52,967 nt of DNA from Helochares maculicollis (lineage: Eukaryota > Arthropoda > Insecta > Coleoptera > Hydrophilidae): contig JAWQRO010000137.1 in assembly GCA_033557835.1 (NCBI GenBank), positions 1-52,967 of the forward strand, written 5' to 3'. Of this stretch, positions 1 to 12,127 are shown one piece after another. A program made the translations under genes and the position numbers. Position 1 is the stretch's first letter; each line of letters starts with the position of its first letter. The notes beneath the pieces are model-generated. The model worked only from the letters and a program-made list of their open reading frames with translations, was not told the DNA's origin and did no database searches.

Positions 1-202
1 AAGATGGCAAAAGGTATTGGACCAAAATGGAGAATATATCATTTAATAAAATGTTTATACACTATAAAAAAATCGTGTTTCATTTTCACCAAAAAAAATG
101 AAATTACTTTCCGAACAACCCAATATTTGGTATCAATTTTGAAAGTTAACTTAAGTTTCTTACAACTTGAACCGATTGAATTCGTTTGGTATATAAATTT
201 AA

Positions 203-210
<8 letters not shown>

Positions 211-259
<49 letters not shown>
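211..259. repeat. (AT)n microsatellite
   Basis: An uninterrupted AT dinucleotide run of about 24 units, preceded by a short GTGT stretch at 203-210. The Tyr/Ile-rich open frames that cross it on both strands are products of the repeat and not genes. The flanks 1-202 and 260-350 hold nothing else recognisable. Confidence 0.97.
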
Positions 260-262
<3 letters not shown>

Positions 263-354
263 TGTAAAACTGTAAAGGAAACTTAAAATGCATAGCTATT
301 ACAAAATGCAATTGTAAGTGACTTTTTGCTGTCGTTTATAATTCCACGTTTATA

Positions 355-880
355 AAATCTTTGCTAACCAAAAACTGAATGAAGTGTGATTCAACATTAA
401 TAAAAATTTTATCATTGAAAACGTTCTTGATGAAACACAATAAATGGTAGTATAAAGGTGCAAGATCAGGAGTATACGGCGGATGTAACAACACATCCTA
501 ATTCAGATCTATTTGTTATGGCTCTTCACTTTTGGTGCCATCTGGGCTGATTCATCTTGCATAATCCTTCATGTTTTCTGATAAATGTTGTTATAAACTA
601 TCCACTTTTTGTCGCCAATCTGTTCAGAAATGAATCAATTTTGTTGCATTTCATGGATCGAGTTCGTTGACGAAGGCAAATTTTTTAATGTATGCGATAC
701 ATTGGGCTTCTCTGCATAACAAATGTTATGCTATGACTATATGAATGGACAGTGGCCTTCAAAAATCTCCAGATCGAATTTTGCAAACCACTTTATACAC
801 TGCTTTTATTTCTAGTGCTCATTCCCATACACGGCACAATAGTTACGATGGGCCAGCGATACGTTCTCGTCGTTTCGGAG
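355..880 (-). pseudogene. mariner-family transposase fossil
   Basis: Broken reading frames on the minus strand give mariner transposase signatures in the right order. Around 817-839 there is CAVYGNEH, around 777-800 CIKWFAKF (N-terminal helix-turn-helix region), around 590-605 WIVYNN (just after the first catalytic block), and at 456-484 HPPYTPDLAP (third catalytic block). The usual SDY catalytic position reads LYY, so the third acidic residue is lost. Stops and shifts interrupt every segment, and the region holding the second catalytic Asp is deleted, so the remnant is about half the normal transposase length. No terminal inverted repeats were recognised. Family knowledge: mariners are cut-and-paste DD34D elements. 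This is the most decayed of the three mariner copies in the window. Confidence 0.72.
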
Positions 881-910
881 ATAGTACAATAATATATGAC
901 TGAAGGGCGT

Positions 911-3900
911 GTCTTGTCCTTTTTAAAATTGTGTTAAAAAATAAATAAGTCCATTGCAACAATTGTTTCTCTAAATATAAGCACAACAAGGTTGTTTAAA
1001 TAATATCGTAGAAAGTAATGAAAAATACTAATATACTGCTCCATAAACAACTGCAAATGTATGTTCATTGTCCTGAAATAATATTCTTGTTCTTAAGATT
1101 TGCACTTTCCGACAATAGGGCCCCAAAGTTGGTATAAAGACAGCGGAGCAACAAACACAATTACAATAAGTTTAATTTAAACTGTTAAGGAATAGCGCGG
1201 ACTCAAAACCCGGCCAAAGAGGAGGAAGGCGGCGAAGCGCACCAGAATTATAGTCCTGAACATCGCACGGTTAGACTCAAATAGTGCCAACTTTGCACAT
1301 TAAGTCCTTCTCTCTAGAAACACTGCAGCAGTTGATAGTCGATGCCTCGTTGCTTATTTACTAATCCGTGACGTGGTTCACTTAGCACTCAATTTACCTC
1401 ATTGTTTTATCGTTGTTTATATGTGGATGAATCTCTAATGGTGACAGTGGATACCGGACGTCCCTGTCCTGAAATTCATGAAATTACTCCTGTTTTGCGT
1501 TTTAAACGCTGAAACTATCAACAGCGTTTTGGGCGTCATATTTACATGATCATGAATTGTGAACATAAAATCATTTGACATGCAGTATTGTGGTACCAGC
1601 TTTAGCACGATTTTAATGTCTCCATAAGTTAGAGCACGGATATGAAAATTGCTTTTGATAAAAATACTATTGTGTCTGTCTAATGTTAATTTGAAACAAT
1701 TTAAGCGTTTTTAATAGTTCTTTCGATTTAATCATTTTACCTTTCATGAATTTCTATTCATGAATTTTTCAATTTAATTTGCTATTTCAGTTTTATCATT
1801 TCCATTCTTAGCAAACAACAATTTTAAATGCCTTATGTCATGTTAGATACTCAAATTTTAATAATTCGATTGATTAAAATGGTATCTCAAATCAAATTAC
1901 TTTTTTTATCTGTGGCTTTGACAAATTAAAGTTGTCAGTATTTTTATTCTCTGCTAAATCAGCTCTGAATAATATTTGCAGTTGATGCATTACCCACGCA
2001 AATAATTAGAAGCAATAGATAGATCCAGGAAAAGCTTTTACTGCGCTAAATATAGAATATAAGTATCTTATGAATATTGTATTACTGCCATACATACACA
2101 CTGCACATTAGATGAAAACAGATCGTAATTTAAGTGTATTTTATGGTAGCGTTTTATGCCTCGAAATTTACAGTGTTGCCATCGTAAAATGCGCATTTCA
2201 ATATTCGATGACCATATAGAGTTTTATTAATATGGACTTTTCGAAGTAGAAATCGTACCGCTGGGAAATGTAAATGCTCGCAGCAGAACTTTTAAAATAT
2301 GCCCTAGCATAAATTCAGAACAAAATTTTACCTAACAATATACTTAAACGGAATATTTTGATTTCGGTCTACAATTATGAAAAGAATCCATTGAATAATT
2401 CAATACTCCCTCCGCTCTATAGTCAATAGAGCATTTAATAGTGCTACACTCAAAAGTAAATGACACTTTCAAAATAAATATAGTAATGAAAGCAACGTCG
2501 AAGGAGGAAAAGAAACGAAACAGCGATAGTTAAACTAAAATATGGAGACAATGAAATTTCATGAAACAAGGATTAATACAAGTCAAACGAGAACCTTAAG
2601 CACAAAAGCTTGGATTTAATATACCTTTAGGGCTTTAAAAATTAATCCTTAGCTGTAAAAAAGTGAAATATGCACCCTCGGGTAATTGAAAAAGGATTCG
2701 TTAATCGAGTCCATATATTAATATTAAGGTGAAGAATAGAGGTGCAACATTTTATCTCGGCGATTACAGTCAAGGGTAATACTTATAAATATGTAATAAA
2801 ACTTATTAAGCTGTAAATAAGGTGGTCATAAAGATAAAACAACTTCCACCTAACTTTCACTATAAATCCACAACTTTATAAATTAAGCTGCGTAAATGAG
2901 ACTTTGTTAAAGTCAGATTAATGATCAGAATAAATGAAAATAAGACAAAATGATGGAGGAGAGAAAGAGGCTTAACAAAACGCAAGTTTCGTTGTGTAAA
3001 CATATGCAGGGTAAGTTACGCCATGCGCAATTATAACGACTTAATAATAATAATATGGGAATATACTTAATATGATATGTAATTATTCCAACATCCCATC
3101 AGAAAACCTTTTTAAATTAAAATTTTAATTAGTTTCTGCAACTTTTAAAATATGCAGAACACAGAATTGATTTTTCCAACTTTCAGGGGCTTGTGGCGGA
3201 GTAGGCGAGATGTTAAACGAGTGCTTCCCTTTTTTCATTCAGGTAGATACAGTTTATGTTGATAACAAACTGACACACAACAATATGTAATACAGTGGTA
3301 AACAAGTTTTACTTTGGAAAAACATGAAATTTCGTTTTATTTACGTTTGCATGTCGAAAACAAACGAGGATCTGCCCGAACCAGCATATGTTTCTTGCCA
3401 TCGTTATGTATTAAATTTTTCAATAGGGGGTCAAGTAGGTGCAGGCTTAAAAACCCAGGAAATCAAATCCCCTTACAAACAAGAGCAAGCGTGTTTGCCT
3501 CTGTGTGGCTCCGTTCGGGCAAAATTGTTGACAGCGGAATTAATAATTGCCACTTCTCGTGCCTCGGCAACCACCTTTAGATTAAAAGCGTTGATAAAAT
3601 GCATTTACCAAACAATAACGTGTGATTTATGTTGAATTTTATATTGCGTCTTTAATTCCGACATGAAACATATATCAACGGTCTCAGCTCTAATATATTT
3701 TTAAGTAACGGATATATGGACCATTAGGAAAATAAAAACCCCTTAAAAGAATATCAGTGTGTAATGACGGTGGAAAAACTTTAATATCTGCCCCCTATTT
3801 GTTACACGAAATAAGTGTTTACAACAATTTTCCTTTTCTTTCATTCCATTTACTCGGAATGAATTCTTTTAATTATATAGCCGTCTGAGCTGCTATGGTA

Positions 3901-5761
3901 ACTAATGTCAACTGCATTACGGAGTAGGTAATAAATAAGTTGCCCTTCTGGTTATATTGAAATACTTTTATGCATAGCGCCAGGTATATTTAATTCATTG
4001 CTAATAGGCTTTAAGAGCTTATTTAAATTTGAGTATTAAACTGAATTCAGATACATTCTATAGGTCAATTAAATAATTAATTTGATATTATTTTGATACA
4101 TTGGCTAACCTAAGGAAAATAATATTTAACTTCGTAAATTATTTTCGCGTAACAAAATGAAAAGGATATGAAACTTTATCTAAATTAAAAAGGATTTTCA
4201 AAATGTTATGAAACAATTTTTTCTATCATTTTCCATCGTTGCATCATTTATCATCTGAGGCTGCAAAAGTAGAAAATGGTCGATTTGAAATGAATTGTGG
4301 TCGTCGAAAACGTAAACTTTCCCAAAATCTACCACTGAAAAGCTATACAATTTATGTAATTGAAACTAAACCTGTCAATCGGTTGTTTCATATGTCGTTA
4401 ATTTTGGGTAGTGGAGAATTTATGGCGTTTCCCATACATGAACAGTTTCAGGTCGATTTCGTTTCTAATTTTCCGGTCAACGGATGCATCGAAGGACACA
4501 CGGAGGCAGAAGCGGAAAAAATGGCAATAGATTGACCGCACAATTTGAGCATGCTAGTTGAAATTAGGGCCCTATATGAGGTTAGCGGTTGAATTCCCTT
4601 CAATTTCCATTAATTAGCACAGGCGCACGGGTCAATTTAATTTCCCATGCAATTTAAGTACGAAATAAATAGTATGAAAATATTCAGTTGACATGCCGTG
4701 TTCGTCATCTTAGAACTCCGCCTGAAAACACTCTAGAACATATCCATACTATTGATTTAAAAGGGTTTTGTAAAGTAAACTCTGTTTAATGTGTCATTAG
4801 TAATAGAGACAACAAAAACACTTACATACCTAATATTTCAATTATTAAAATACAATTGCAACTACAATATATAGTTTGGTTTGCATAAATGTACTGTTGA
4901 ATTAAAATGAATCTTATTTTATGTCCACCTCAAAAGTAGTAGATATTGACAGAGTTAAAATAAGTTTGTCGGCACCAGGAAAAAAATTAATGATGTGTAC
5001 CAGCTTTGTAATCAATTACTGGTTAAAATGTGGCGACGCAAACGTGAGAAAAGAAGAGGATTTTTGTAGCTAAACGCTATCCCATTGTTTAATCTTACTT
5101 GTTTGGGCACAGTATAAATTTCCGGCGAGATACTAATAATTTGCGACCTTTAAAATTCCTCTGTTCACCTGATACATATTCGACATCATACATTGTGTTT
5201 CGCAAAAAAGGAATTGGCCTTTTTTCGCGAAACGGAATAAAGTAATTACTTGGGCTATTTCTCGTTTTTCTGCTCGACCGGATCGGAATAAATATTCCCG
5301 TGAATCGTGTACAATAACTTACCCAAGTTGTACCTATAAATCGGTCATCTTGAATGCTCGCTCGGATGAAGCTCAATTTACAATAAGCGATTTTAAAGGA
5401 TTGTAAAAGCTCACTCTTACGAGTTGTTTTCAAAGTTTGTATTATAATAAATATCTCAGCGTGGCTTACTTTAAACTTGTGATCAGTTATTGGTGAAATA
5501 TTTTACTCTAAAATGTGGTATAGTAATCATATTAGCAATTTTACTATGATATTAATTCATAGAAACAATTTTTTAGATTAGCCGATCATTTCACCTATTT
5601 TACATGAAAATATACTTGTATAAATCTCAAGGTATTAGTACATAATACCAATCAATTATCAGCGAGCGCTGCTTTTGGAAACCGACAGACTAATGATCTT
5701 ATAATTTTGTAGTAATATAGTTTATTTTATGACTTTTAAACAAATTTTGTGTAAAAAGAAG
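911..5761. other. AT-rich stretch without a recognised gene
   Basis: No protein family, RNA gene or repeat was recognised. Open frames of up to about 110 codons (for example 3324-3635 plus, 4239-4535 plus and 5095-5433 minus) lack domain signatures and look like chance frames. A possible paired splice signal at 3242/3243 is reported among the findings. Confidence 0.5.
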
Positions 5762-5833
5762 TGCGATGGCCGGGAATCGAACCCGGATCAACTGCTTGGA
5801 AGGCAACTATGCTGACCATTACACCACCATCGC
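5762..5833 (-). tRNA. tRNA-Gly(UCC), copy A
   Basis: A 72-nt gene that folds as a full cloverleaf. The acceptor stem is GCGATGG/CCATCGC with discriminator A, the anticodon loop is CTTCCAA (anticodon TCC at 5798-5800), and the T arm is CCGGG-TTCGATT-CCCGG, which holds the Pol III B box. It has no intron. On its own strand it is followed by CTTCTTTTT, a Pol III terminator. It is identical in sequence to copies B, C, E and F. Its 5' flank, up to about 6110, resembles the 5' flank of copies B and F, so it is a diverged member of the same duplicated unit, here inverted. Confidence 0.97.
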
Positions 5834-6110
5834 ACGTTTACTTGTGCGAACGGTGAAGAAATTTGCAATGTCTAGTGAGAGCAACAAGAAGTTACATTAT
5901 ACATGAACTCCAAAAACTCATAATTTAAACTAAATAATTCTTACAGGTCACTCATTAGTGGCACAAACATTTTCAAACAGTAGATAGATTTAAATCTATA
6001 GTTTAGACGCTCCAATTAAATTAAGCAGCCAACATAATCAAAACTAGAAAGCATACACTGTACTTGTAGCAACAGTACATAAAATATAATCGTTTATTTC
6101 CTTTAATTGA
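5834..6110 (-). repeat. diverged copy of the tRNA-bearing block Y 5' flank
   Basis: Read on the minus strand toward tRNA copy A, this segment carries the same landmarks in the same order as the sequence upstream of copies B and F: a TTAAAGGA-like block, a GCTTAATTTAAT block, AGTGACCTG followed by an AATTATTTA-like block, and GCAAATTTCTTCACCG directly before the tRNA. It is clearly more diverged than B is from F. Similarity stops just past the tRNA terminator. Confidence 0.6.
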
Positions 6111-6189
6111 TTTTGAGACATTATCCTCCATGGGAATTACTATGTAATAAATAGTATTGTTGTGACACTTAAATAATAATAAATCAAAT

Positions 6190-6543
6190 TTATTTGTGAC
6201 CCAATATATTGAAACGAAAACTTCCCTTCCCTATTTGATAAGCGATCTGATTTTCTCCAAAACATATATCGTGAATATTACAAAGCTCCAACGATCGAGA
6301 AGTATCTGTTCGTATGTGCTCCAAATAATTCTCGAACTCCAGATCCCGTATAAGTTCGACAATACCACGATCCCTAACGAATACTGTGAAGTAGTGGCAA
6401 ATAGTTACAGTCCAACAGATTAGCAACATGGAAACTACAAATAAAATTATATCGATAGGCTGCAGCGTTTTATCACAGAATCGATATACAACAACAAAAC
6501 CACCAAAAATAATATTGCAAACAGGCGCGTTGGTAACAGGAAT
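6190..6543 (-). pseudogene. open fragment resembling a multi-pass membrane protein, possibly a chemoreceptor
   Basis: A minus-strand frame stays open for 117 codons from just after a TAA to the stop at 6190-6192. It encodes a hydrophobic stretch (NIIFGGFVVVY), a second longer one (IDIILFVVSMLLICWTV followed by CHYFTVFV), and then a charged helix-like segment (VRDRGIVELIRDLEFENYL). The order of membrane helix followed by a cytoplasmic segment of the form RxxIxxLIxxLE is reminiscent of the N-terminal part of insect odorant receptors, but no diagnostic motif was seen. The first Met (6429) falls inside the second helix, there is no AG acceptor near the open end, and there is no continuation downstream. 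It may be a relic exon or a chance frame. Function is not assigned. Confidence 0.3.
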
Positions 6544-8022
6544 TTAATTATTAAATTACAATTCTTGAAAATTTAATAATAATAATCTTTCATTTTATTC
6601 TTATGAAAATGTGTTTCTTGGTTAATAGTAATAATCTTCTAGTAATAATAAATTCCTTACAATTTATAATAATACTCAATTATGTAAATCTGACTCTAAC
6701 GTTATTTAAGCTAAAATCCAGCTAGGTCTATCTCTTAAATGGAAATAAACGTTTTTTATACATACATATTTCTTCTCAAAAAAGAAGGGTTTGTCCTATA
6801 ACAGCTCCGCCCGTAAGAGAAAAAATATCTTGCAAGGACAGGAATGTAAATAAGGCTTCTTTTCTTGGCAATATCATATTTTTTCACTTATCTAATTTAT
6901 TTTAAATAACTTTGGGCGTCGTCCTTCATTCGTCCTTTTTTGGTGAAAAGCCATTTCTTTTGTGGAAAGTGTTTCCTTTAACCTTGGTTTTGTTTCTTAT
7001 GTCAATTCCGAAGTCTGTACTGTACTCTTTAGTTCTTGCAGTTTATTTTTGTTGCATTTTATGCAACCTTTACTTTTTCATTTTCTTTTCACAACCAGAA
7101 GGGCTGCAGTGCTATCTTATCATCATTGCAAATGCCATCAACAAATAGAATAAGCCAGTATGAAAACCAAGAAGAGGTTGCTGCAGCATTATCACCTACA
7201 GCAATAATGAAAATGACAAAAATTTGCTGAAAAATAAATTAGTGCGACAACAAAAACATTCTGGTTCAACAACTCTAAGTAGAATCAGAAAATCGCTCTA
7301 CCACAAAAAAAAATGGTGGTGTCTAGCACATTCTATTGTAAATAATTCATAATTTGTCGCAAACATCTATTTAGAAGTAATGTTCTTTATCTACACAACT
7401 ACTGGTTGTGGTAAACTTATTTAAAACTGTTTAGCCATCAATCAAATTATGCAGTAAGTAGCTAGAAACTCAGCCGATCGATAGACGTCATTACTTCAGG
7501 ATCTTAACATTGAAATATTTCGCAAGAAGAGTATTTTATTAAACCACATCCCCCATCACTCACAAAACTATAAATTATGAGTTCGTAAACAACCGATAAA
7601 CATAGGTAAAAGCAGGGCAGCAGCGATCGTAATCGTAAATTAAAAATAATGCGATATAAAAGCTCTGAATGCACTAAATAATAAAATAGAATAAACAACA
7701 ATTTTGAAACAACTTTTCTTAATTAACCATCAGAAGGAATTTTGATATAAAACGCCCTAAATCTTAATAAAGTCTATTTATTCAGCGTGGCAGTGGAAAA
7801 AATATTATATCCTAATATAAAAGGTTCACTCTGACGGCAGGTATAAATCTTTGTCTCGGCATAAAAAGAAATATAAGAAAAACGAGCTTAAAATGAAAAT
7901 AAAACGAGGGCCCAATTCAAACAGAACGAATATAAATTGTCAGGGAACATATGGAAAGAAATCACTTCCCTCGTATAACTGAAATATGAAAATTCAATTA
8001 TTCTTTTTCTATGTGTACGCAG

Positions 8023-8074
8023 ATTAAAATACTGGGCTTATGCTATTCAATATTCTAGGCATTAAATATAAGAG
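8023..8074 (+). other. candidate 52-nt exon bounded by consensus splice sites
   Basis: The left side is a pyrimidine-rich acceptor (TTCTTTTTCT followed by ATGTGTACGCAG ending at 8022). The right side is a perfect donor, AAGAG|GTAAGTC, with GT at 8075-8076. All three frames contain a stop, so if used it would be an untranslated or poison exon. Both sites were found by eye, and one such pair in AT-rich DNA can arise by chance. Confidence 0.25.
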
Positions 8075-9495
8075 GTAAGTCTGTTGTGATATTTATTTAG
8101 CACATTTCATAATGTACGAACTGCAGAACTTAAGCTTGCGGGATTGTATATATTGTGTATTATTATAAAATTTTTAATTAGTTTACCGCGATGTCCTTAA
8201 AAATCACATGATTATTTGTTCTCCTTTAAAGTGTATTTTGTAAATGCTGCAATTAATTCTTGCTACAATACCGAGTTGCAAATGCTGCACGAAAGTTAAA
8301 ACGTGAAAATACGTTGTTTTTTACCTAGATATATCAACTTTTCACATAAAGTTCAATATCTTTGAGTTTATTGAGCATATTATTGCACTTTTATATATAT
8401 ACTCTGTAGATTCCTTGAATATAGGAGTAGAACGGGGACATATTATAATAAAAGTTTTCTCTTCGCGCAGTGGCGCAACTGAATATCAGTATGACCTGAC
8501 ATGTATTGCCCGTAATATTTTTTAAGCTAAAGTACATAGTTTTCTTAGTAAATTTTAAAACCCCTATTTTAAACTTTATATTCATTGACATAAACACTAA
8601 TATGTAGCGAAAATTGATAAAAACGTAATAAAACCCTTGGCGATAAACTTTAACAATTGTAACAGTTTTCCCGGGATATTGATGTAAGAAATTCTCGGGG
8701 GAACAATAGACGTAGCTCTCACTGAGGAAAATATAACTGCAATGCGTGTTTTTCATGCACATATACTTTGTAATATCCATAAAATACATATTGCCATAAA
8801 AGTTACCCTTTGTTGTTCGTCCCCTCCCAACGAAAACTCGCCCCTTGCGGAATGGGGGTCGTACGAATTGACCCCTCCCAGGCCCAAATATCCCCGCATC
8901 CAACCCCTTGACCGTACGTTCATATATTCTCTTTTATCTCCGTGTGTTTTTATTAAACCAAACTAAATTTCGTAAAGTTTGTTTGGATTCATGTATTTAA
9001 ATATTCATTTTTCAGCACATTTACATACATATGGGACAGAATGATATTCCGCGCATTTACTTTGAATTTTAAATTTCCATGTAATCATATTCCGAATTAA
9101 ATCAGTTCATTTTGAAACTCCTGCGAAAGTCGATTCAGAACTAACTTTGATAATAAGATTGGAAAGTTTTCCTTCTCGATTTTTTATTGAATTATTAAAG
9201 TTCTGCGACCGGCTGTAATTGTAGTTTCTGATTATTTTCGGTTTACTGGCGAATTCTAGCAATTTCTTCTCTCCGCTAGGCTATTTCCTTCGTCTCAATT
9301 AATTTTCTACGTTATTAACTGCATAAATAAGTTTTTCTTGATGAAAACTTACATCAAGGAAATTCATAACTCTTCTTAACTTGGGTATAAAACTAATTTA
9401 TATACGTTCTTCTCATCTTTAAATTATGCAAAGAAATATTTATATTGACTTTGTACAATTTTGTAATGGCGCAGTAGCTGGAATTATTGATTGGA

Positions 9496-9523
9496 GTGTG
9501 TGTGTGTGTCTGTGTGTGTTTGT
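9496..9523. repeat. interrupted (GT)n microsatellite
   Basis: A GT-rich run with one GTCT interruption. There is no sign of a gene around it. Confidence 0.85.
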
Positions 9524-11686
9524 TTAAAGCAGTGTGATGCCTGTTTTCAATAAGAAAACTAATTCCGTCTCTGGTCCAAATCTTCCGATAAATCTAAAAT
9601 CCATTTTCAAGAGAATACTTACACTTTATTGTTGCCCATTCAGGTAAACGTATTTACGACGCACATATCTACGAAACATAATTCTAGAGTTGAAACTGTA
9701 AATATTTGAAATATTTACGACTGGAATAATGTAAAATATCTTGTGCATACATACATGTTATTGAAATTTCTGTTGCAAATGCCCACGATAAATCAGTGTG
9801 CAAGTTTGCTTTGAGCTCGCGGAAACTATGCAACTTGCATCTGTTAACACTCTATGCTCCAACCATTGATGCCTTCTATTTGTACTCGATTATGGGTTAT
9901 TCAGTCCGATCCAATCCAGTCGAGTTGTCCAAAATTCCAGAGCTTAGAGCTGCTGCGTTCCATCCGTTAGGATATGTCACTAATTCACTATTCATGATAC
10001 CTATATAAATAAATTAGTAATAAATTTTGATTATTTTATCACTGCATTAGCACTTGAAAATATGTACGCTACGTCGGTACACTCGTCTACAAATTAAATT
10101 TGCTTTAACAATTTAGAAAGCTAATTATATACTCTGAATGCTAAAATAATTTATACATTCAGTATTTGTGCTAGTTTTTAAGTTAATTTGTCTGCTTTTT
10201 ATAGTAATCCATTCTTAGGTGTGAGACAAATGTTGACAATTAGCACAGAATATATCAACATGATTATACGGGAAGATCCTCACGGAGGAAAAGCATATAA
10301 TGAGATTTTAATTTATTTTTAAGCTACTGGAAATTCTTCCGAATTATTGCCAGGCCCCTATTGAATGGTATAGAAATTGTATGGTTAGTTTCGTGACGAA
10401 TGTGTCAAAATTTACCCTAAATTTACAATAAAATAAACTAGGGTCACACCTCAAATTTGCTGCACTGAATCCCACAACATATATGCGAATTATAATTCAT
10501 ATGTTAATAAAAAAAGACATGCTCAAGTTTGTTAAGAGTACCGGTCTTGAAATTATTGAACATTATAAAAGAATCACCTCAGAGCAAAGTACTGCAAGGA
10601 CAACCCCTTAAAATAGCCGATTATCAAAACAGCATAACGGGACAATTTTTTTTTAGTAAAAGGTGAAACAGGTATTATATTTGAAATCCCAGCAAGCATC
10701 CACATAAATTGGAGGTAAAAACGAAATCCGTTGACACTAAGTAAAATTTACTTCCAATAACCAGTTGGTCTAAATGTTTAGTCCCTTGTCACCAAACTCA
10801 GAAATTTATAAATAATTATCGGCTGGACGCTCGTGTATAATGTTACCTGGGGCCATTGAAACTTAATACGAGTGAATTCGGGGAACGGAACGTACCGAAA
10901 CAGAACACTGTCCCTCAAATTAGCGTGTATCGAACAAAATTATCTTGTATTACCAATCCAATGCATATACAAAGAGTGAGTTTTCACGTTGAATAAATTA
11001 ACTCGGAGATTCCGAACAGGTGTAATGGGCGGAAAAAATTACAAATTAACAGTATTCATTGTTTATTTGGAATACGGGAATAAATATCACGAAACCAATT
11101 AAATATTTCCAGCTAATTAATCTTTTGACATATTAATTAACATTTCCAAAGTTAAACCAACAGCGTCGGTTATTTTGTAAATTTATTTTAAAATCAATGA
11201 ATAAATAATGAAACGTAATTTTCTGCTGGTAGAAACTGTCCCACGGAGATGCCAAGCGCGTAATTAACATGCTTGTTTTTTCTTAATATATCTATCGTAG
11301 TAAGTTATTGATTGTAAAAATTAAGAAAAGCTAATTGCCAATAAGGCAGGATTAAATAAAACATAAATAAAATTGTTCTAATCGTTTTTTAAAGTCCTGG
11401 AGGTCCACTGAACCGTTCTTCGTCATGATCAAATCAAACGAATCCGTTTCCGCTCAGCTGGATCTTACATCTGGATGTCCCGTTTTATGCCGCGGAAACC
11501 CCACAGATCGGTCTAAATCTCATCAACATAATTGATAATACCATCCAGTCTACACACGCGTTTTACCACCACATAATAATAGACCCTATAGTTACACAAG
11601 GGGTTACAGTAAGTGCTTCACTAGCTTTGGGGTCGTTTGCCGACGGCATCAGCTGTGAACTTCCAACAGGTGGTTGAATTAAAGCC

Positions 11687-12010
11687 GTGTCGTGCAGGTC
11701 AGCTATGGTCCAGAGAGCCACCACGGAACGGCATCACATCGGCTTCGGTCGAACGGCGTCCATTCACGCACACAAACACACGCGCCCCTGGAAATGTCCG
11801 GCGGGACCGGAAAGTGAAAACCGCACGAAATCAACTAGTCCCAGTAATTCCACGTTTAGTCCTCGATACACTTCTGATACTGTCAAAGACATAAACAGAT
11901 CGATGGACTCAGCACGTCTACCACTTATGTTTGTTGTGGGCTTATTTCTGTTTACTATTATTGGATTTGTCATGAAAATACCTGATGTTCCAATTAACAG
12001 CATCTCCTGA
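11687..12010 (+). CDS. candidate terminal coding exon with C-terminal membrane anchor
   Basis: This open frame ends at 12010 and lies in a locally GC-richer patch (about 11600-11880) surrounded by AT-rich DNA. Its C-terminal part reads like real protein: a polar Ser/Thr-rich stretch, then a hydrophobic helix (LPLMFVVGLFLFTIIGFV, about residues 78-95) followed by a basic residue and a short tail ending NSIS. That layout resembles a tail-anchored or single-pass membrane protein. The N-terminal 40 residues read less naturally, so the true exon may begin at an internal acceptor rather than at the Met at 11687. I do not recognise the family, and no partner exon was found. It could also be a chance frame. 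Confidence 0.3.
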   Translation: MSCRSAMVQRATTERHHIGFGRTASIHAHKHTRPWKCPAGPESENRTKSTSPSNSTFSPRYTSDTVKDINRSMDSARLPLMFVVGLFLFTIIGFVMKIPDVPINSIS

Positions 12011-12059
12011 AGTATTTTAGCTTGTGTGGCCTCACCAATTGCAAGGACTTAATCTTTCA

Positions 12060-12127
12060 GGAGATTTCTGATGTTGGTCAGCACAGTTGCCTTCTAAGCA
12101 ATTGATACGATTTCGATTACCAGCGCA
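12060..12127 (+). pseudogene. tRNA-Gly pseudogene
   Basis: The middle and 3' half match the tRNA-Gly(UCC) genes of this window with scattered substitutions. GGTCAGCA, AGTTGCCTTC, AAGCA and TTCGATT are retained in order. The 5' acceptor half is lost (no GCGATGG), the T stem has several mismatches, and the anticodon triplet reads TCT instead of TCC. No cloverleaf can form at the acceptor stem. It lies on the same strand as the downstream cluster and is evidently a decayed seventh copy. Confidence 0.85.

Larger units (their letters stand above)
6544..11600. other. AT-rich stretch without a recognised gene
   Basis: No gene family was recognised. The longest open frame, 170 codons at 8391-8903 minus, is rich in Phe, Tyr and Ile, crosses a C-rich patch (8810-8905) and has no domain signature, so I regard it as chance. 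A GT-rich microsatellite and a possible short exon inside this stretch are listed separately. Confidence 0.5.

Noticed and set aside
4..311. Open frames on both strands at the left edge
   Set aside because: They run through the (AT)n microsatellite and encode alternating Tyr-Ile; this is repeat artefact.
3324..3635. 103-codon plus-strand frame in a slightly GC-richer patch
   Set aside because: No domain, no splice signals and no upstream or downstream partner; composition does not stand out enough to call a gene.
5095..5433. 112-codon minus-strand frame with an internal donor-like site near 5325
   Set aside because: Arg/Ser-rich reading without any family motif and no acceptor; the single donor match is not enough.
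8391..8903. 170-codon minus-strand frame, the longest in the window apart from the MADF exon
   Set aside because: Phe/Tyr/Ile-rich composition typical of AT-rich chance frames, and the N-terminal part is driven by a C-rich patch; no family resemblance.
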